64,000 nt of DNA, taken from JBARKJ01 sp963698885. Lineage in GTDB: Bacteria > Nitrospirota > JACRHJ01. The stretch is from assembly GCA_963698885.1 (NCBI GenBank), contig CAVOSJ010000004.1:434001-498000 (forward strand), in the 5' to 3' direction. A model generated the notes under the pieces. That model made no database searches, was not told the origin of the DNA, and was given only the letters and a program-made list of their open reading frames with translations. A program made the translations under genes and the position numbers. This document shows, one piece after another, positions 1 to 8,684 of the stretch (positions are counted from its first letter, which is position 1; every line of letters starts with the position of its first letter).

Positions 1-610
1 CGAGATAGTGAAGGAGGCATCCGAGTGGGGGGCCACCATTATCATAATGAGCAGGGTGGACAAGGGCGTCATAGAAGACATCGTCCCGTACGGCACGTCC
101 ATGGACGTAGTACGTGAGGCCGCGATTCCCGTCCTGGTGGAGAAACACTCGGAGGGCACGCGGGGACAAGAGTTAAAGACGGCCTGGCCGCTTAAGAAGG
201 TGCTGGTCCCGGTGGATGTAAACGAAGCGCCTCTTGAGACGGCGGAATTTTTGAAGACCCTGGCGGGCCTTGTGCGCGAGGTCGTACTGGCGCATGTCGT
301 AGAGGCGGGCACGGACAACGAGGTGCAGCGCGACTTCGAACTGGCGGCGGAGGCGAAGCTTGCGGAATACGCCCAGGATTTTGAGAGGCAGGGTTTCAGC
401 ACTACCGTGCATGTCCACAGAGGAGAACCCGCGGCGGGTATCGTCGAGATTGCGGCGGAGGAGAAGGCGGGCATGGTGATCATGCCTTCGAGGGGCCTGG
501 CAACCGGCAGGGAGGAAATCGGGAGAGTGGCCGAAGAGATCCTGAAGCACTCTAAGACGCCCGTGATATTCCTGCCCCGGTCTTACCAGTCGGCCTTACG
601 CGCCGCCTGA
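1..610 (+). CDS. Universal stress protein, tandem UspA domains (5' end outside window)
   Basis: The frame is open to the left edge, so the start is missing. What remains is the end of one UspA domain (SMDVVREAAIPVLV strand) and a complete second domain from about residue 60 of the visible part (KKVLVPVDVNEAPLETAEFL) to VIFLPR. The pattern of domain plus domain is that of double-UspA stress proteins, which bind ATP or act as dimeric signalling proteins in the cytoplasm. In the second domain the usual G-2x-G-9x-G-S ATP loop reads SRGLATGREEIGRVAEE, with the last serine replaced by arginine, so ATP binding is doubtful. It overlaps the convergent diguanylate cyclase gene by 15 bases. Confidence 0.85.
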   Translation, partial: EIVKEASEWGATIIIMSRVDKGVIEDIVPYGTSMDVVREAAIPVLVEKHSEGTRGQELKTAWPLKKVLVPVDVNEAPLETAEFLKTLAGLVREVVLAHVVEAGTDNEVQRDFELAAEAKLAEYAQDFERQGFSTTVHVHRGEPAAGIVEIAAEEKAGMVIMPSRGLATGREEIGRVAEEILKHSKTPVIFLPRSYQSALRAA

Positions 611-1750
611 AGAAAAAAATGCGGAGGCAGGGCCGTCCTGTTTCTCTCCGAAGCAGATACTGTTCTTGCCGCAGTCTTTTGCCTTGTACATCGCCTTGTC
701 CGCGTGACGGATGAAGGCGATTTTTTCTTCTTCCAGCGTCTTGCCCTCCAGCCCGTCCTCAAAAAAGGATGCGATGCCGACGCTGCACGTTATCACGCCG
801 CTGATATTATAAGCCTGCTCGGTCCGGACCTTTTCCTTCAGGAAAACCGCGTGCTGTATGGCTTTCCGCACCCTTTCGGCCAGCAGGTACGCCTCGTCCC
901 TGCATTTCCCCGGCAGGATGATGGCGAACTCGTCGCCTCCATATCTCACGATGCCGGCATTCTCCCCTTCCAGTGTATCGCGGATTAAATGCCCTACTTC
1001 CGCGAGCGCACGGCTTCCGACCAGGTGTCCGAAGCTGTCGTTAACCTGTTTGAAGTTGTCCAGGTCCAGGAAGAGAAGGGATACATGCCGCCTGGAGCGC
1101 TTCGCTCTCCTCAGCTCTTCGGAGAGCTGGCGGTGGAAGTAACGGTCGTTAAATAACCCGGTCAGGTCGTCCCGCTTGGTCAGCTCTTCGTTTCTGTTCG
1201 CATCGAGTGCGTTCTGGATGAGGGTCGAGGTATATCCCGCGAATATTTCCAGGAGCTTCATCTCATCCTTGCTGTAGCTCTTTTTATCTTTTCTGTTTAT
1301 AAGCTCTATCACGCCGCAGACGGAGCGCCCGAGGACTATGGGGACGCAGAGTATGGAGCGGGTCTTCATGGCCATTTTCTTGTCTATGTCGTCGTAGAAG
1401 TCCTTATCCTTCCCGGTGCCGTCGCCCATGTACGGACGCCCGGCGATGTATGTTTTCCCGGCAACGCCGTAGCTCGCGGCTATTGTTTTGCCAAGGATTT
1501 TTTCGGATGCCGGGCCGAAGCAGGCAACGAAATGGAGCTGGTTCCTGAACGGGTCGCCAATGGATTCGGACTTGATGTACGGGTCATCCAGCAGGATGGA
1601 GCCCGCCTCGGAAGGGAGGAATTCGTCAGCTTTCAGCAGTATTTCCTTCAAGACTTCGTCCAGCTTCGGAGACGAAATCCGGCGCCCCTGGCTCATCAGC
1701 CTCCTGAGGAATTTCTCTATCTTGCCTCTGCCCAGGGTATGGATTTTCAT
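596..1750 (-). CDS. GAF-GGDEF diguanylate cyclase
   Basis: 384 residues: a GAF sensor domain at about 30-185 and a GGDEF domain at about 190-365. The catalytic signature RYGGDEFAIIL is intact (GGDEF at 271-275), so it should make cyclic di-GMP from two GTP. The RxxD inhibitory site normally five residues ahead of GGDEF is absent (GENA is there instead), so classical product inhibition is not expected. There is no membrane segment, so it is a soluble sensor whose GAF ligand is unknown. It is transcribed alone, convergent with the universal stress gene. Confidence 0.9.
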   Translation of the reverse strand: MKIHTLGRGKIEKFLRRLMSQGRRISSPKLDEVLKEILLKADEFLPSEAGSILLDDPYIKSESIGDPFRNQLHFVACFGPASEKILGKTIAASYGVAGKTYIAGRPYMGDGTGKDKDFYDDIDKKMAMKTRSILCVPIVLGRSVCGVIELINRKDKKSYSKDEMKLLEIFAGYTSTLIQNALDANRNEELTKRDDLTGLFNDRYFHRQLSEELRRAKRSRRHVSLLFLDLDNFKQVNDSFGHLVGSRALAEVGHLIRDTLEGENAGIVRYGGDEFAIILPGKCRDEAYLLAERVRKAIQHAVFLKEKVRTEQAYNISGVITCSVGIASFFEDGLEGKTLEEEKIAFIRHADKAMYKAKDCGKNSICFGEKQDGPASAFFSSGGA

Positions 1751-1894
1751 AATCGCCGTTATTGTAATTGGAAGCCTTTAGTTTGTCAAAGTTTTTTATT
1801 AAATTCAAAAAATTCCAATCTAACAGGAAAAAAGGCAGGGAACCGTATCTGCGGCCTTTTTCGATATCGAAAAGCAGGTTTTTTAAGCGGCACG

Positions 1895-2293
1895 CTACTC
1901 TGACGACTTTTTCCTTAATTTTGCCCCGGCCCGCTGCAGCGCCTTCCCGAACTCGTCAAGCGACTTATCGGTCTGCTCCTTTATTTTCCTCCAGGATTTT
2001 TCAGTGTATTCCTTGCCCTGGGCGTTGAGCCGATGAAGATCTTTAGCGGCCTCTTCCTTGCGCTTCTCCAGCTCTTTTTTCTGCTCCTGATAAGCTTTTT
2101 GGCTTTCCCCCTTCGCCTTCTCGCTCCAGTCCTTGAACTTCATGTCGTACTCGTCGAACTTCGCTTTAGCCTTCTGCTGGAATTCCGCCTTGTCGTTATC
2201 CGTTTTTTGCGCAGCCGCCTCCGGCGCCGCAAAGACGGCGGAGGCTGTCATAAAGGCAAGCAGGGTCAACACGGACAGAACGGACCTGAACAT
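1895..2293 (-). CDS. Small secreted coiled-coil protein, function unknown
   Basis: 132 residues. A clear Sec signal peptide (MFRSVLSVLTLLAFMTASAV, cleavage near FAAPEAAA) is followed by a very charged, Lys/Glu-rich helical region with heptad character to the C-terminus. No catalytic motif is visible. Small periplasmic helical proteins of this kind include chaperone-like and lipoprotein-like families, but I cannot assign one. The ATG is preceded by GGAGG on the minus strand (caggaggtggatt), which supports the start. It lies 20 bases downstream of another small gene on the same strand, with which it probably shares a transcript. Confidence 0.7.
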   Translation of the reverse strand: MFRSVLSVLTLLAFMTASAVFAAPEAAAQKTDNDKAEFQQKAKAKFDEYDMKFKDWSEKAKGESQKAYQEQKKELEKRKEEAAKDLHRLNAQGKEYTEKSWRKIKEQTDKSLDEFGKALQRAGAKLRKKSSE

Positions 2294-2312
2294 AATCCAC
2301 CTCCTGGGGCCA

Positions 2313-2618
2313 TTAGAACGCGGTCAACTCCTCCTCCACAATCGGCATGAACAGGAACACTATCTGGCCGCCGTTTATCTCTACCCGCAGAGTCGCCCCC
2401 CGCGTAAGGGCGTATAATTCCCACCCCTCGATGTCGCATCTGCACGATTCCACCGAGGGAGAAGACTCTCCGGTCAAGTTATTTTTCCATGATATGAGGA
2501 AAGCGTTAATGTCCTGTTCTTCTAACGCTACGGCCGCGGCAGAACGGGAAACTGAAAAAATATCATTACGTTCCGCCTCTATCCTGACGCTTATTATCTT
2601 CTGCAAGGGCTCCACCAT
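2313..2618 (-). CDS. Hypothetical protein, 101 residues
   Basis: I do not recognise a family. The product is acidic, soluble and without signal peptide or membrane segment; it contains two cysteines close together (ESCRCDIEGW) in the middle. A GAGGG purine stretch sits about 7 bases upstream of the ATG. It precedes the secreted coiled-coil gene on the same strand with a short gap, suggesting co-transcription. Base composition matches its neighbours, which favours a genuine gene. Confidence 0.55.
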   Translation of the reverse strand: MVEPLQKIISVRIEAERNDIFSVSRSAAAVALEEQDINAFLISWKNNLTGESSPSVESCRCDIEGWELYALTRGATLRVEINGGQIVFLFMPIVEEELTAF

Positions 2619-2683
2619 TTTTGACCCTCCTTGCCTGTCGTATTACTTATATGTTAAAGCGTATCATCCGGCGTAAACCAGCG

Positions 2684-3554
2684 TCAAATCAGGTATTTTC
2701 CAGGGTTTTCGGATGCGAATTTACGCGCCGACTCCTCCGGGATACCGAGGAGCGTCAGCCTGTGGGCGCACTCCGCGAGCGTCAGCCCGCCGCCCGCCAG
2801 GGTTATGCCGTCCGGCAGGTAAAGCGGCGAAGGCTCCGGGTGAGAAGGCGTCTTTGCCTGCCCCAGGGAATCGGAAACGAGCAGGACCTTATCCGCCGGT
2901 TTCAGCTTCAAGGCCAGCTTAACCATCTCCGGGTGGACATGCACCCCGTCCGCTATAAGCTCGACATATAAATCATCGTCCATGAGTGCGTATCCAGCCA
3001 GGCCGGGTTCACGGTGATGCAGCCCGGACATCGCGTTGAACAGATGTGTGACCCCCTTCGCCCCGGCGGCGGCGCCTTCGCGCGCCTGCTCGAACGTCGC
3101 TTCGGAGTGGCCCATGTTTACTGCGATGCCTAAGTCCACACAGTATTCTATTAGCTGAGGACCTCCCGGAAGCTCCGGCGCGACGGTAATCACCTTCACC
3201 ATATCCTCGAAACCGTCCAACAGCCGCCGCAGGTTATCGACGGAGGGCGGCAGAAGCCGGTCGACCGGCCCCAGCGCACCCTTCTTGCGCGGGTTCACGA
3301 ACGGCCCCTCAAGGTTCGCGCCAAGCAATGACGGCGGCGCCTGCGGGGAGAGAGGACGCCTGTTCCGACATCGCCCCCCGTATCGCCGCAAGCTGGCCGC
3401 GCATCACTTCCACCGGCCCCGGGAAAAGCGTCGGCAGGAATTCATCCGTCCCGTGCGTCTTCATCGCGGCGGCCCACTTAAGGTAGTCCTCCGGCTTATC
3501 CGAACGGGAATCGAAACCGGCAAGGCCGTGGGTATGCAGGTCGATAAAGTTCAT
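2684..3554 (-). CDS. nagA: N-acetylglucosamine-6-phosphate deacetylase, one frameshift
   Basis: Amidohydrolase-fold enzyme that removes acetate from GlcNAc-6-phosphate in amino-sugar catabolism and cell-wall recycling. The start MNFIDLHTHGLAGFD carries the HxH metal motif but lacks the roughly 50-residue N-terminal beta-sandwich strand usual in NagA. Downstream are LLGANLEGPFVNPRKKGA, MGHSEATFEQA, THLFNAMSGLHHREPG, ELIADGVHVHP and the catalytic Asp in LVSDSL, all in family order. The reading frame breaks at about 3345-3385 (the part up to MSEQ is in one frame, RPLSPQAPPSLLG onward in another); one surplus base in GCGTCCTC would explain it. The ATG at 3554 has AAAGGGG about 9 bases upstream. 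The frame is also open upstream into the YgbA-like gene. Confidence 0.85.
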
Positions 3555-3983
3555 TTGATTAACCCCTTTGTTACTTTCTTTTGCGAAAAAGAAAGTAACC
3601 AAAGAAAACGGGACAAATTTAAAAGTTTTTGGCGTTACCTTTTTTCCAAAAAGGTAACGAATTATTCCCCGCTCCGCCTTTTTAAACCCGTCCAGAAAAT
3701 GCATCAGGGACAACACCGGATGCTTGTATGCCATCTTCGGCCCGGCATGGCGCATCACCTCTTGTATCCTTGCCCGCATGTCCTTTTTATAGCAGTGTAT
3801 GGCGCACTTCGCGCAGGTGGATTTCCTTGCGCCGAAGACGCATTTATCGATGCGCACATCTGCGTAATCCAGGAGCTTGCGGCACTCTTCGCACAAATCG
3901 CCGCGCGTGCCGTGCATGTCATGGCAGTATATGCCGACCATCTTCGCGACGCAGTCTTTTTCTCTTTCAATCCTGCCGGACAT
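3555..3983 (-). CDS. YgbA-like 'nitrous oxide-stimulated promoter' family protein, no stop before nagA
   Basis: From MSGRIEREKDCVAKMVGIYC to about ERGIIRYLF this matches the small cysteine-rich YgbA family: YCHDMHG...LCEECRKLLDYADVRIDKCVFG...KSTCAKCAIHCYKKDMRARIQEVMRHAGPKM. The repeated CxxC pairs suggest metal binding; E. coli ygbA responds to nitric oxide stress, and its biochemical role is not settled. After the family domain there is no stop codon: translation continues through about 30 residues encoded by a dispersed repeat (positions 3566-3660) straight into the NagA start. Either a stop was lost when the repeat inserted, or the two are a real fusion. The domain call is firm, the true end is not. 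Confidence 0.75.
3566..3660. repeat. Dispersed double-hairpin repeat, copy 1
   Basis: Two perfect inverted repeats: 3570-3599 (arms GTTACTTTCTTTT / AAAGAAAGTAAC) and 3634-3658 (arms GTTACCTTTTT / AAAAAGGTAAC), joined by about 34 bases that include AAAAGTTTTTGGC. The same arrangement recurs, reverse complemented, at 38097-38194; the linker plus one hairpin recurs at 4037-4133, 26231-26275 and 36866-36905, and a variant with two hairpins of the first type lies at 50310-50404. In this copy the whole element is translated in frame between the YgbA-like domain and NagA. Confidence 0.85.
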
Positions 3984-4036
3984 GGCTGTTTCGTCTGCCC
4001 TATAAGTATTGAAACAATGATTATTTATATACTTCG

Positions 4037-4133
4037 TCACCTTTTTGGGAAAAGGAGGGTCCCCACGGCTTACTGAGAGTAGTTTCCACGTGTCGCAGCT
4101 TGTGGAAAAAGGTAACGCCAAAAACTTTTAAAC
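4037..4133. repeat. Dispersed double-hairpin repeat, interrupted copy 2
   Basis: The minus strand carries the same GTTTAAAAGTTTTTGGC linker and GTTACCTTTTT arm as copy 1, but its partner arm (AAAAAGGTGAC) is separated from it by about 60 bases instead of 3. It ends directly at the stop codon of the symporter gene and fills the gap between that gene and the YgbA-like gene, so it lies in the transcript between them. Confidence 0.7.
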
Positions 4134-5873
4134 TTACTCGTACACCTTTTCCCAGCCGCGCTTCGTCAGCCCGGAATATAGAAGCGCCGTCGCGAGTACC
4201 GCGGATATGCACCAGAATATGCCTTCGGTCGAATGGCCGAGGAGTATTTTGCCAAGCCCCAGGGTATATCCATAAACCATTATCGTCCCAAGCGTGAAGT
4301 GGATGACGTCTCCGGCTATGCTCTTCCCGCGCATGTGAGGCTCGGTTACTTTGTTCTCGATATATTTCCAGCCCGGCCCGCCCGGTGCGGCGCGTTTATA
4401 GAACTCGATGAGTTTCGCCTCGTCCGTCGGTTTCGTCAGGAAGGTGACGGCTACCCAGATGACGGTGGAGATGGAGATGATGAGGAAGAGCTTTTCGTAG
4501 AACGGCATATCGACATATTTTGATTGATAAAGGGTTATCGATACGGCCGTGGACGCCAGCATCGCGGATATCTCGCTCCATGCGTTCACCCGCCACCAGT
4601 ACCACCGCACCAGGTACACGAGCCCCGTCCCGCTCCCGAACGCGATTAAGAACTTGAAGACGCCGACGATAGACGTCGCGCGGTATGCGACATAAGCCGT
4701 GATGAGGGAGAGCACAACCGTCGCCACCCGCGACACGTTCACGTAATGCCTGTCCGTCTCGTCTTTCTTCAGGAACCGCTTATAGAAGTCGTTCACGAAA
4801 TACGCCGAGGAGAGGTTAAGATATGTACTCATAGACGCCATGAACGCGGCGAAGAAGGACGCCACCATCAGCCCCTTCAGGCCGGTCGGCATCAGGTCTC
4901 TCGCCATCGTCGGATAGATTAAGTCCGGGTCCTGCCCCGCCATCACGGGGAAGAGTATCAGGGATGCGAGCGCGGCCAGTATCCACGGCCAGGAGCGCAC
5001 GGCGTATGTGGCGACGTTGAAAAATAGCGTGCCGATGAGCGCGTGTCGCTCGTTCTTGCAAGACGACATCCTCTGCACCACCACGCCCCCGCCGTCGGAG
5101 GAATATTTAGACCACCACTGAAGCCCCATGTACGCGATGAACGTGAGCGCCGCCGGGCCGAAGAGTTTTCCGCCGGTGGGCGGGAAGAAGTCCGTGTAGT
5201 GCGCGGCGGGGTACAGCGAATTGATGCGTCCCTCCAGGCCAGAGAGCCCGCCCGCGTGGTTTACCGCGATTACGGCAAGCGCGACCGCGCCCGCCATGGC
5301 CATTATGAACTGGAAGAAATCGGTGAGTATCACTCCCCAGAACCCGGAGAGCATGGAGTAGAAGATGGTTACGATAAACGCTATGGAGATGGCCTGCCAT
5401 TTGCCTATGCCGAAGAACACGCCCATGATCTTCGACATCGCGAGTATTATCTGGGCCTTGATTATGGTGTGGATGGCGACTGAGAAATATATCGCGCGGA
5501 AACCCCGAAGCGCCGCGGCCTCCTTCCCTGAGTAGCGCATCTCGGTCAGTTCCACGTCCGTCACCACGCCGGCCCTTCGCCACAGCCTCGCAAAGAAGAA
5601 CACGGACAGCATCCCCGACAGCAGGAAGCACCACCACTGCCAGTTCTCATAGATGCCCTTGGTGCGGATTAGCGAGGTAATGTAAAGCGGCGTGTCCGAG
5701 GAGAATGTAGTCGCCACCATGGACGTACCGGCGAGCCACCAGGGCATGCTCCGCCCGGATAGGAAGAACTCGGATAGCGAACTTGAGGCGCGCTTCGTAA
5801 ATATCACGCCCACGGCGATAGAGAACGCCATGAACGTGCCGATGATCAGCCAGTCAAGAAAGCTTAAACCCAT
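4134..5873 (-). CDS. Sodium:solute symporter (SSS) family transporter
   Basis: 579 residues with about 13 hydrophobic segments, beginning at the first (LDWLIIGTFMAFSIAVGVIF). The SSS hallmark region FFLSGRSMPWWLAGTSMVATTFSSDTP is close to the N-terminus, and core segments with GTGLVYLVRWYWWRVNAWSEISAM follow. Members couple Na+ entry to uptake of sugars, amino acids, carboxylates or vitamins; the substrate cannot be read from sequence. Nearby nagA might hint at a sugar substrate, but that is only a guess. The ATG at 5873 is the first possible start and places the first membrane helix correctly. The stop is flanked by a dispersed repeat. Confidence 0.9.
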   Translation of the reverse strand: MGLSFLDWLIIGTFMAFSIAVGVIFTKRASSSLSEFFLSGRSMPWWLAGTSMVATTFSSDTPLYITSLIRTKGIYENWQWWCFLLSGMLSVFFFARLWRRAGVVTDVELTEMRYSGKEAAALRGFRAIYFSVAIHTIIKAQIILAMSKIMGVFFGIGKWQAISIAFIVTIFYSMLSGFWGVILTDFFQFIMAMAGAVALAVIAVNHAGGLSGLEGRINSLYPAAHYTDFFPPTGGKLFGPAALTFIAYMGLQWWSKYSSDGGGVVVQRMSSCKNERHALIGTLFFNVATYAVRSWPWILAALASLILFPVMAGQDPDLIYPTMARDLMPTGLKGLMVASFFAAFMASMSTYLNLSSAYFVNDFYKRFLKKDETDRHYVNVSRVATVVLSLITAYVAYRATSIVGVFKFLIAFGSGTGLVYLVRWYWWRVNAWSEISAMLASTAVSITLYQSKYVDMPFYEKLFLIISISTVIWVAVTFLTKPTDEAKLIEFYKRAAPGGPGWKYIENKVTEPHMRGKSIAGDVIHFTLGTIMVYGYTLGLGKILLGHSTEGIFWCISAVLATALLYSGLTKRGWEKVYE

Positions 5874-5899
5874 AGAACCTCAATGCGCCCGATGAATCG

Positions 5900-6700
5900 T
5901 CAACTACCTGTAGCTTGGTCTTTCAAATAATCAACATCTTTCATTTTTTTATTTCTCTCAGTTGCGTCATCAATCCATTTTTTAAAGTTCTTTTCTAAAC
6001 TCGGGTCAATAGCAATAGCTTGTTTCCAGTCGAGCAATGCTTTTTCATAATTTTGCATAGAATAATATACATTGCCTCTATCAGCATAGCCTCCAGCATA
6101 TTTTGGGTTTAATTGAATGGCTTTATTATAATCAAACATGGCCCTTGTATAATCGCCCATATCGTAATATGTCCAGCCTCTTCCAAGATAATTTCCATAA
6201 TTCTTAGGGTTTAATTGAATGGCTGTGTCATAATCAGCAATGGACATTTTATAATTACGAAGAGCATTAAAAGCCCAAGCTCGTTCTTCATATGCTTTTG
6301 CATACTTAGGGTTAAGTCTAATTGCTATATCAAGATACTTGATGGCCTCTCCATAACTTCCTTTGTCATCCAATAACCAACCATAATGAAATGACCTTTT
6401 AGGCAACTGAATTATTTCTATAGTCGTTAGAAGTAAAATAACGGTCAAAACAATCAGTAAATGCTTTCTGAAATTCCACGAAGGTATAAAACTATAGCAA
6501 ATCATTCTTGTACATTCAAACAGAATGACACCATTAAAAACTACTTTTATAAGATTCAAAGCGATGAAATAACTAGCCGGGACTAACAATAAACCCGTTG
6601 ATAAGGCTTTAATAGGTGGATAAAGTAACCATAGAATTATATCCCCGGTTAAAGCGGTGAACAAAAGGCTGTATCTTAACTTTTTATAATTTTTATTCAT
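5900..6700 (-). CDS. Membrane-anchored TPR protein
   Basis: 266 residues. Three hydrophobic segments occupy about residues 10-110, followed by at least four tetratricopeptide repeats (for example YGEAIKYLDIAIRLNPKYAKAY, YKMSIADYDTAIQLNPKNY, YTRAMFDYNKAIQLNPKYAG, YEKALLDWKQAIAIDPS). TPRs are protein-binding scaffolds; no enzyme domain is present. The gene is distinctly AT-richer than both neighbours, uses many A/T-ending codons, and sits between two GC-rich genes, so recent acquisition is likely. It is intact despite many breaks nearby. Confidence 0.8.
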   Translation of the reverse strand: MNKNYKKLRYSLLFTALTGDIILWLLYPPIKALSTGLLLVPASYFIALNLIKVVFNGVILFECTRMICYSFIPSWNFRKHLLIVLTVILLLTTIEIIQLPKRSFHYGWLLDDKGSYGEAIKYLDIAIRLNPKYAKAYEERAWAFNALRNYKMSIADYDTAIQLNPKNYGNYLGRGWTYYDMGDYTRAMFDYNKAIQLNPKYAGGYADRGNVYYSMQNYEKALLDWKQAIAIDPSLEKNFKKWIDDATERNKKMKDVDYLKDQATGS

Positions 6701-6716
6701 ATCAATTAAAACCGCT

Positions 6717-7172
6717 TTAGCTCTTCATCCTTTTACCCCCGAAAAATTCCTTAAGCAGCGCCAGGCACTCCTCCGCCAGCACGCCCGCTTTCACGGAGAC
6801 CCGGTGGTTCAGCCGCTCGTCGTCGAGGATATTGTACAGGCCCCAGGCCGCGCCGTATTTCGGGTCCGGCGCGCCGTAGACGACCCGTGCGACTCTCGCG
6901 TGCATAAGGGCGCCCGCGCACATGACGCACGGCTCTTTCGTGATGTAAACCGTGGCGTCCGGCATCCGCCAGCTACCCAGTTTCACGCCCGCCTCACGGA
7001 GCGCAAGCACCTCCGCATGGGCCGTGGGGTCGCTTGCCTGCTCGCGCCGGTTGTGCGTCCGGGAGATTATCTCTCCGCCCACGGCGACGACAGCGCCCAC
7101 CGGGACCTCGCCCTCCGTAAGCGCGGTCCGCGCCTCCTCTATGGCTACCCGCATCAGTTCATTATCCGTCAT
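6717..7172 (-). CDS. tadA: tRNA-specific adenosine-34 deaminase
   Basis: Deaminates A34 to inosine in the tRNA-Arg(ACG) wobble position, an essential step in most bacteria. From the ATG at 7172 the protein has 151 residues, the family's usual length. The zinc site is complete: H52-A-E54 (TAHAEVLALREA), with Glu as the proton shuttle, and P81-C82-x-x-C85 (PCVMCAGAL). An in-frame start 33 bases further upstream would add a tail (GRDFERIRLN) not typical of the family, so I prefer MTDNELMRVAIEEA. It is transcribed alone, divergent from dedA. Confidence 0.93.
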   Translation of the reverse strand: MTDNELMRVAIEEARTALTEGEVPVGAVVAVGGEIISRTHNRREQASDPTAHAEVLALREAGVKLGSWRMPDATVYITKEPCVMCAGALMHARVARVVYGAPDPKYGAAWGLYNILDDERLNHRVSVKAGVLAEECLALLKEFFGGKRMKS

Positions 7173-7299
7173 ATTTAACCTGATACGTTCGAAATCGCGA
7201 CCCAATCCGGTCCTTGGCTGTTTCCGTTGCCGGTCGGACCGGCTTGACAGGCAATATTAACATATAGTAACCTGCGGTAGAACAATTTTCTGGAGCCTC

Positions 7300-7916
7300 A
7301 TGGAAGCCTTCGTCCTGCACAATATCACGACCTTTACCTATTCCGGAATATTCCTGTTCCTGATGCTTACGGTGTTCGGGTTCCCGTTCCCGGAAGACGC
7401 CGTGCTCCTGCTCTCCGGCGCCCTCGTCTCGCAGGACATCATAAGGATAGTGCCGGCCTTATGCATCTCGTATGTCGGGGTAGTGACGGGCGACGTGATC
7501 CTTTACTATATCGGCAGGCGCTACGGCATCCTGATCGTCAAGCACCACAGGTTCCGCAGGATCATCAACGAGACGCGTATGAAGCGGGCGGGCAGGTGGT
7601 TCCATAAATGGGGGTACCTGATGGTCTTCTTCGGCAGACATTTATAGGCGTTCGGGCGCAGGTTTTCCTGTGCGCCGGAATTTTCAAACTATCCGCTCGC
7701 CGGGTGATCCTATACGACTCTCTGTCCGCGATGATAGGCGTCCCGCTCATGATATATCTCGGATACTTCTTCGGGAGTAACTTTCACGCGCTGAAAGAGA
7801 AGGTCGTATTCTGGCAATGGACGGCGGTCCTGCTTGTCGTCGCCGCCTCAACGGCCTACTTTATTTTCCAGGCGCGTAAGGACGAGAAGGAATGCGTAAG
7901 GCGGCGCTGTCCATAG
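7300..7916 (+). CDS. DedA family membrane protein, one frameshift
   Basis: DedA (SNARE-associated/VTT) proteins are inner-membrane proteins linked to lipid scrambling and membrane homeostasis. The N-terminal part contains the hallmark FGFPFPEDAVLLLSGALV and a helix with GDVILYYIGRRYG. The conserved stretch F-x-G-R-(F/H)-x-P-G-x-R is split: GYLMVFFGRHL ends one frame at 7647, and FIGVRAQVFLCAGIFKLSARRVILYD continues in the next (from about 7640). One missing or extra base there restores a normal protein of about 205 residues. Its 3' end overlaps thiD by 25 bases, so the two are probably co-transcribed. Confidence 0.85.
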
Positions 7917-8671
7917 CGGGTTCGGACCCATCCGGCGGGGCGGGCATACAGGCGGACCTCAAGGTGTTCGCGCTCCTCGGGGTTTACGGCATGGCGGTCC
8001 CTGCCGCGTTCACCGCGCAGAGTACCATTAAAGTCTTCTCCGTAAAGTCCAGGCCGGCGGCATCCGTCCAGGGGGAACTCGACGCGCTTACCTCCGACAT
8101 CACTCCGGACGCCCTTAAAACCGGGATGCTGTATTCGGCGGGAGTAATACTTGCCGTCGCGGAGGCGGTGCGCCGTTACAGGCTGACAAATTTAGTAGTG
8201 GACCCGGTGATGATCTCTTCAAGCGGGAAGAGGCTCCTTAAGAAGGACGCCGAGGACGCGCTCATCGGCGAGCTGTTCCCGCTCGCGCTTGTCGTCATGC
8301 CGAACGTAGCGGAGGCCTCAAAACTTGCGGGCATGGAAATAAAGTCGCTGAAGGATGCGGAAGAAGCGGCGGCGCGTATAAAAAAGCTCGGGCCGAAAAA
8401 CGTGCTCATCAAGGGCGGACACCTGCCGGGCGGCGCAGGCGCGGGCGAAGCCGTGGACGTGCTGTTCGACGGGAAAAATTTTATTCACTTTAAGGGCAGG
8501 CGCGTCGCCAAGGAAATCCACGGCGCGGGCTGCGTCTATTCGGCGGCGATAACGGCTGGTCTGGCAAGAGGTCTAACGGTACAGGAAGCAGTCGCCGCGG
8601 CGAAGAAATTCATATCGAAAGCAATCCAAATCGCGGAACCTGTAGGACACGGGCGGACGCCGCTGGTGTGA
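7892..8671 (+). CDS. thiD: Hydroxymethylpyrimidine/phosphomethylpyrimidine kinase
   Basis: Ribokinase-fold kinase that phosphorylates HMP and HMP-phosphate to HMP-PP for thiamine synthesis. 259 residues, the usual length for a ThiD without fused ThiE. The N-terminal substrate motif SIAGSDPSGGAGIQADLK, the PVMISSSG region and the C-terminal anion-hole motif EIHGAGCVYSAAITAGLARG (a Gly-Cys pair typical of ThiD) are all present. I see no TPP riboswitch upstream; the start lies inside the end of dedA, so it relies on that transcript. Confidence 0.93.
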   Translation: MRKAALSIAGSDPSGGAGIQADLKVFALLGVYGMAVPAAFTAQSTIKVFSVKSRPAASVQGELDALTSDITPDALKTGMLYSAGVILAVAEAVRRYRLTNLVVDPVMISSSGKRLLKKDAEDALIGELFPLALVVMPNVAEASKLAGMEIKSLKDAEEAAARIKKLGPKNVLIKGGHLPGGAGAGEAVDVLFDGKNFIHFKGRRVAKEIHGAGCVYSAAITAGLARGLTVQEAVAAAKKFISKAIQIAEPVGHGRTPLV

Positions 8672-8684
8672 TTTCTGGCTCTCT

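Noticed and set aside
3285..4076. Open frame of 263 residues on the plus strand
   Set aside because: Antisense to nagA and the YgbA-like gene, with a dispersed repeat inside; no family features.
7700..7892. TPP riboswitch before thiD
   Set aside because: The region is coding for DedA and none of the conserved TPP aptamer blocks are present.
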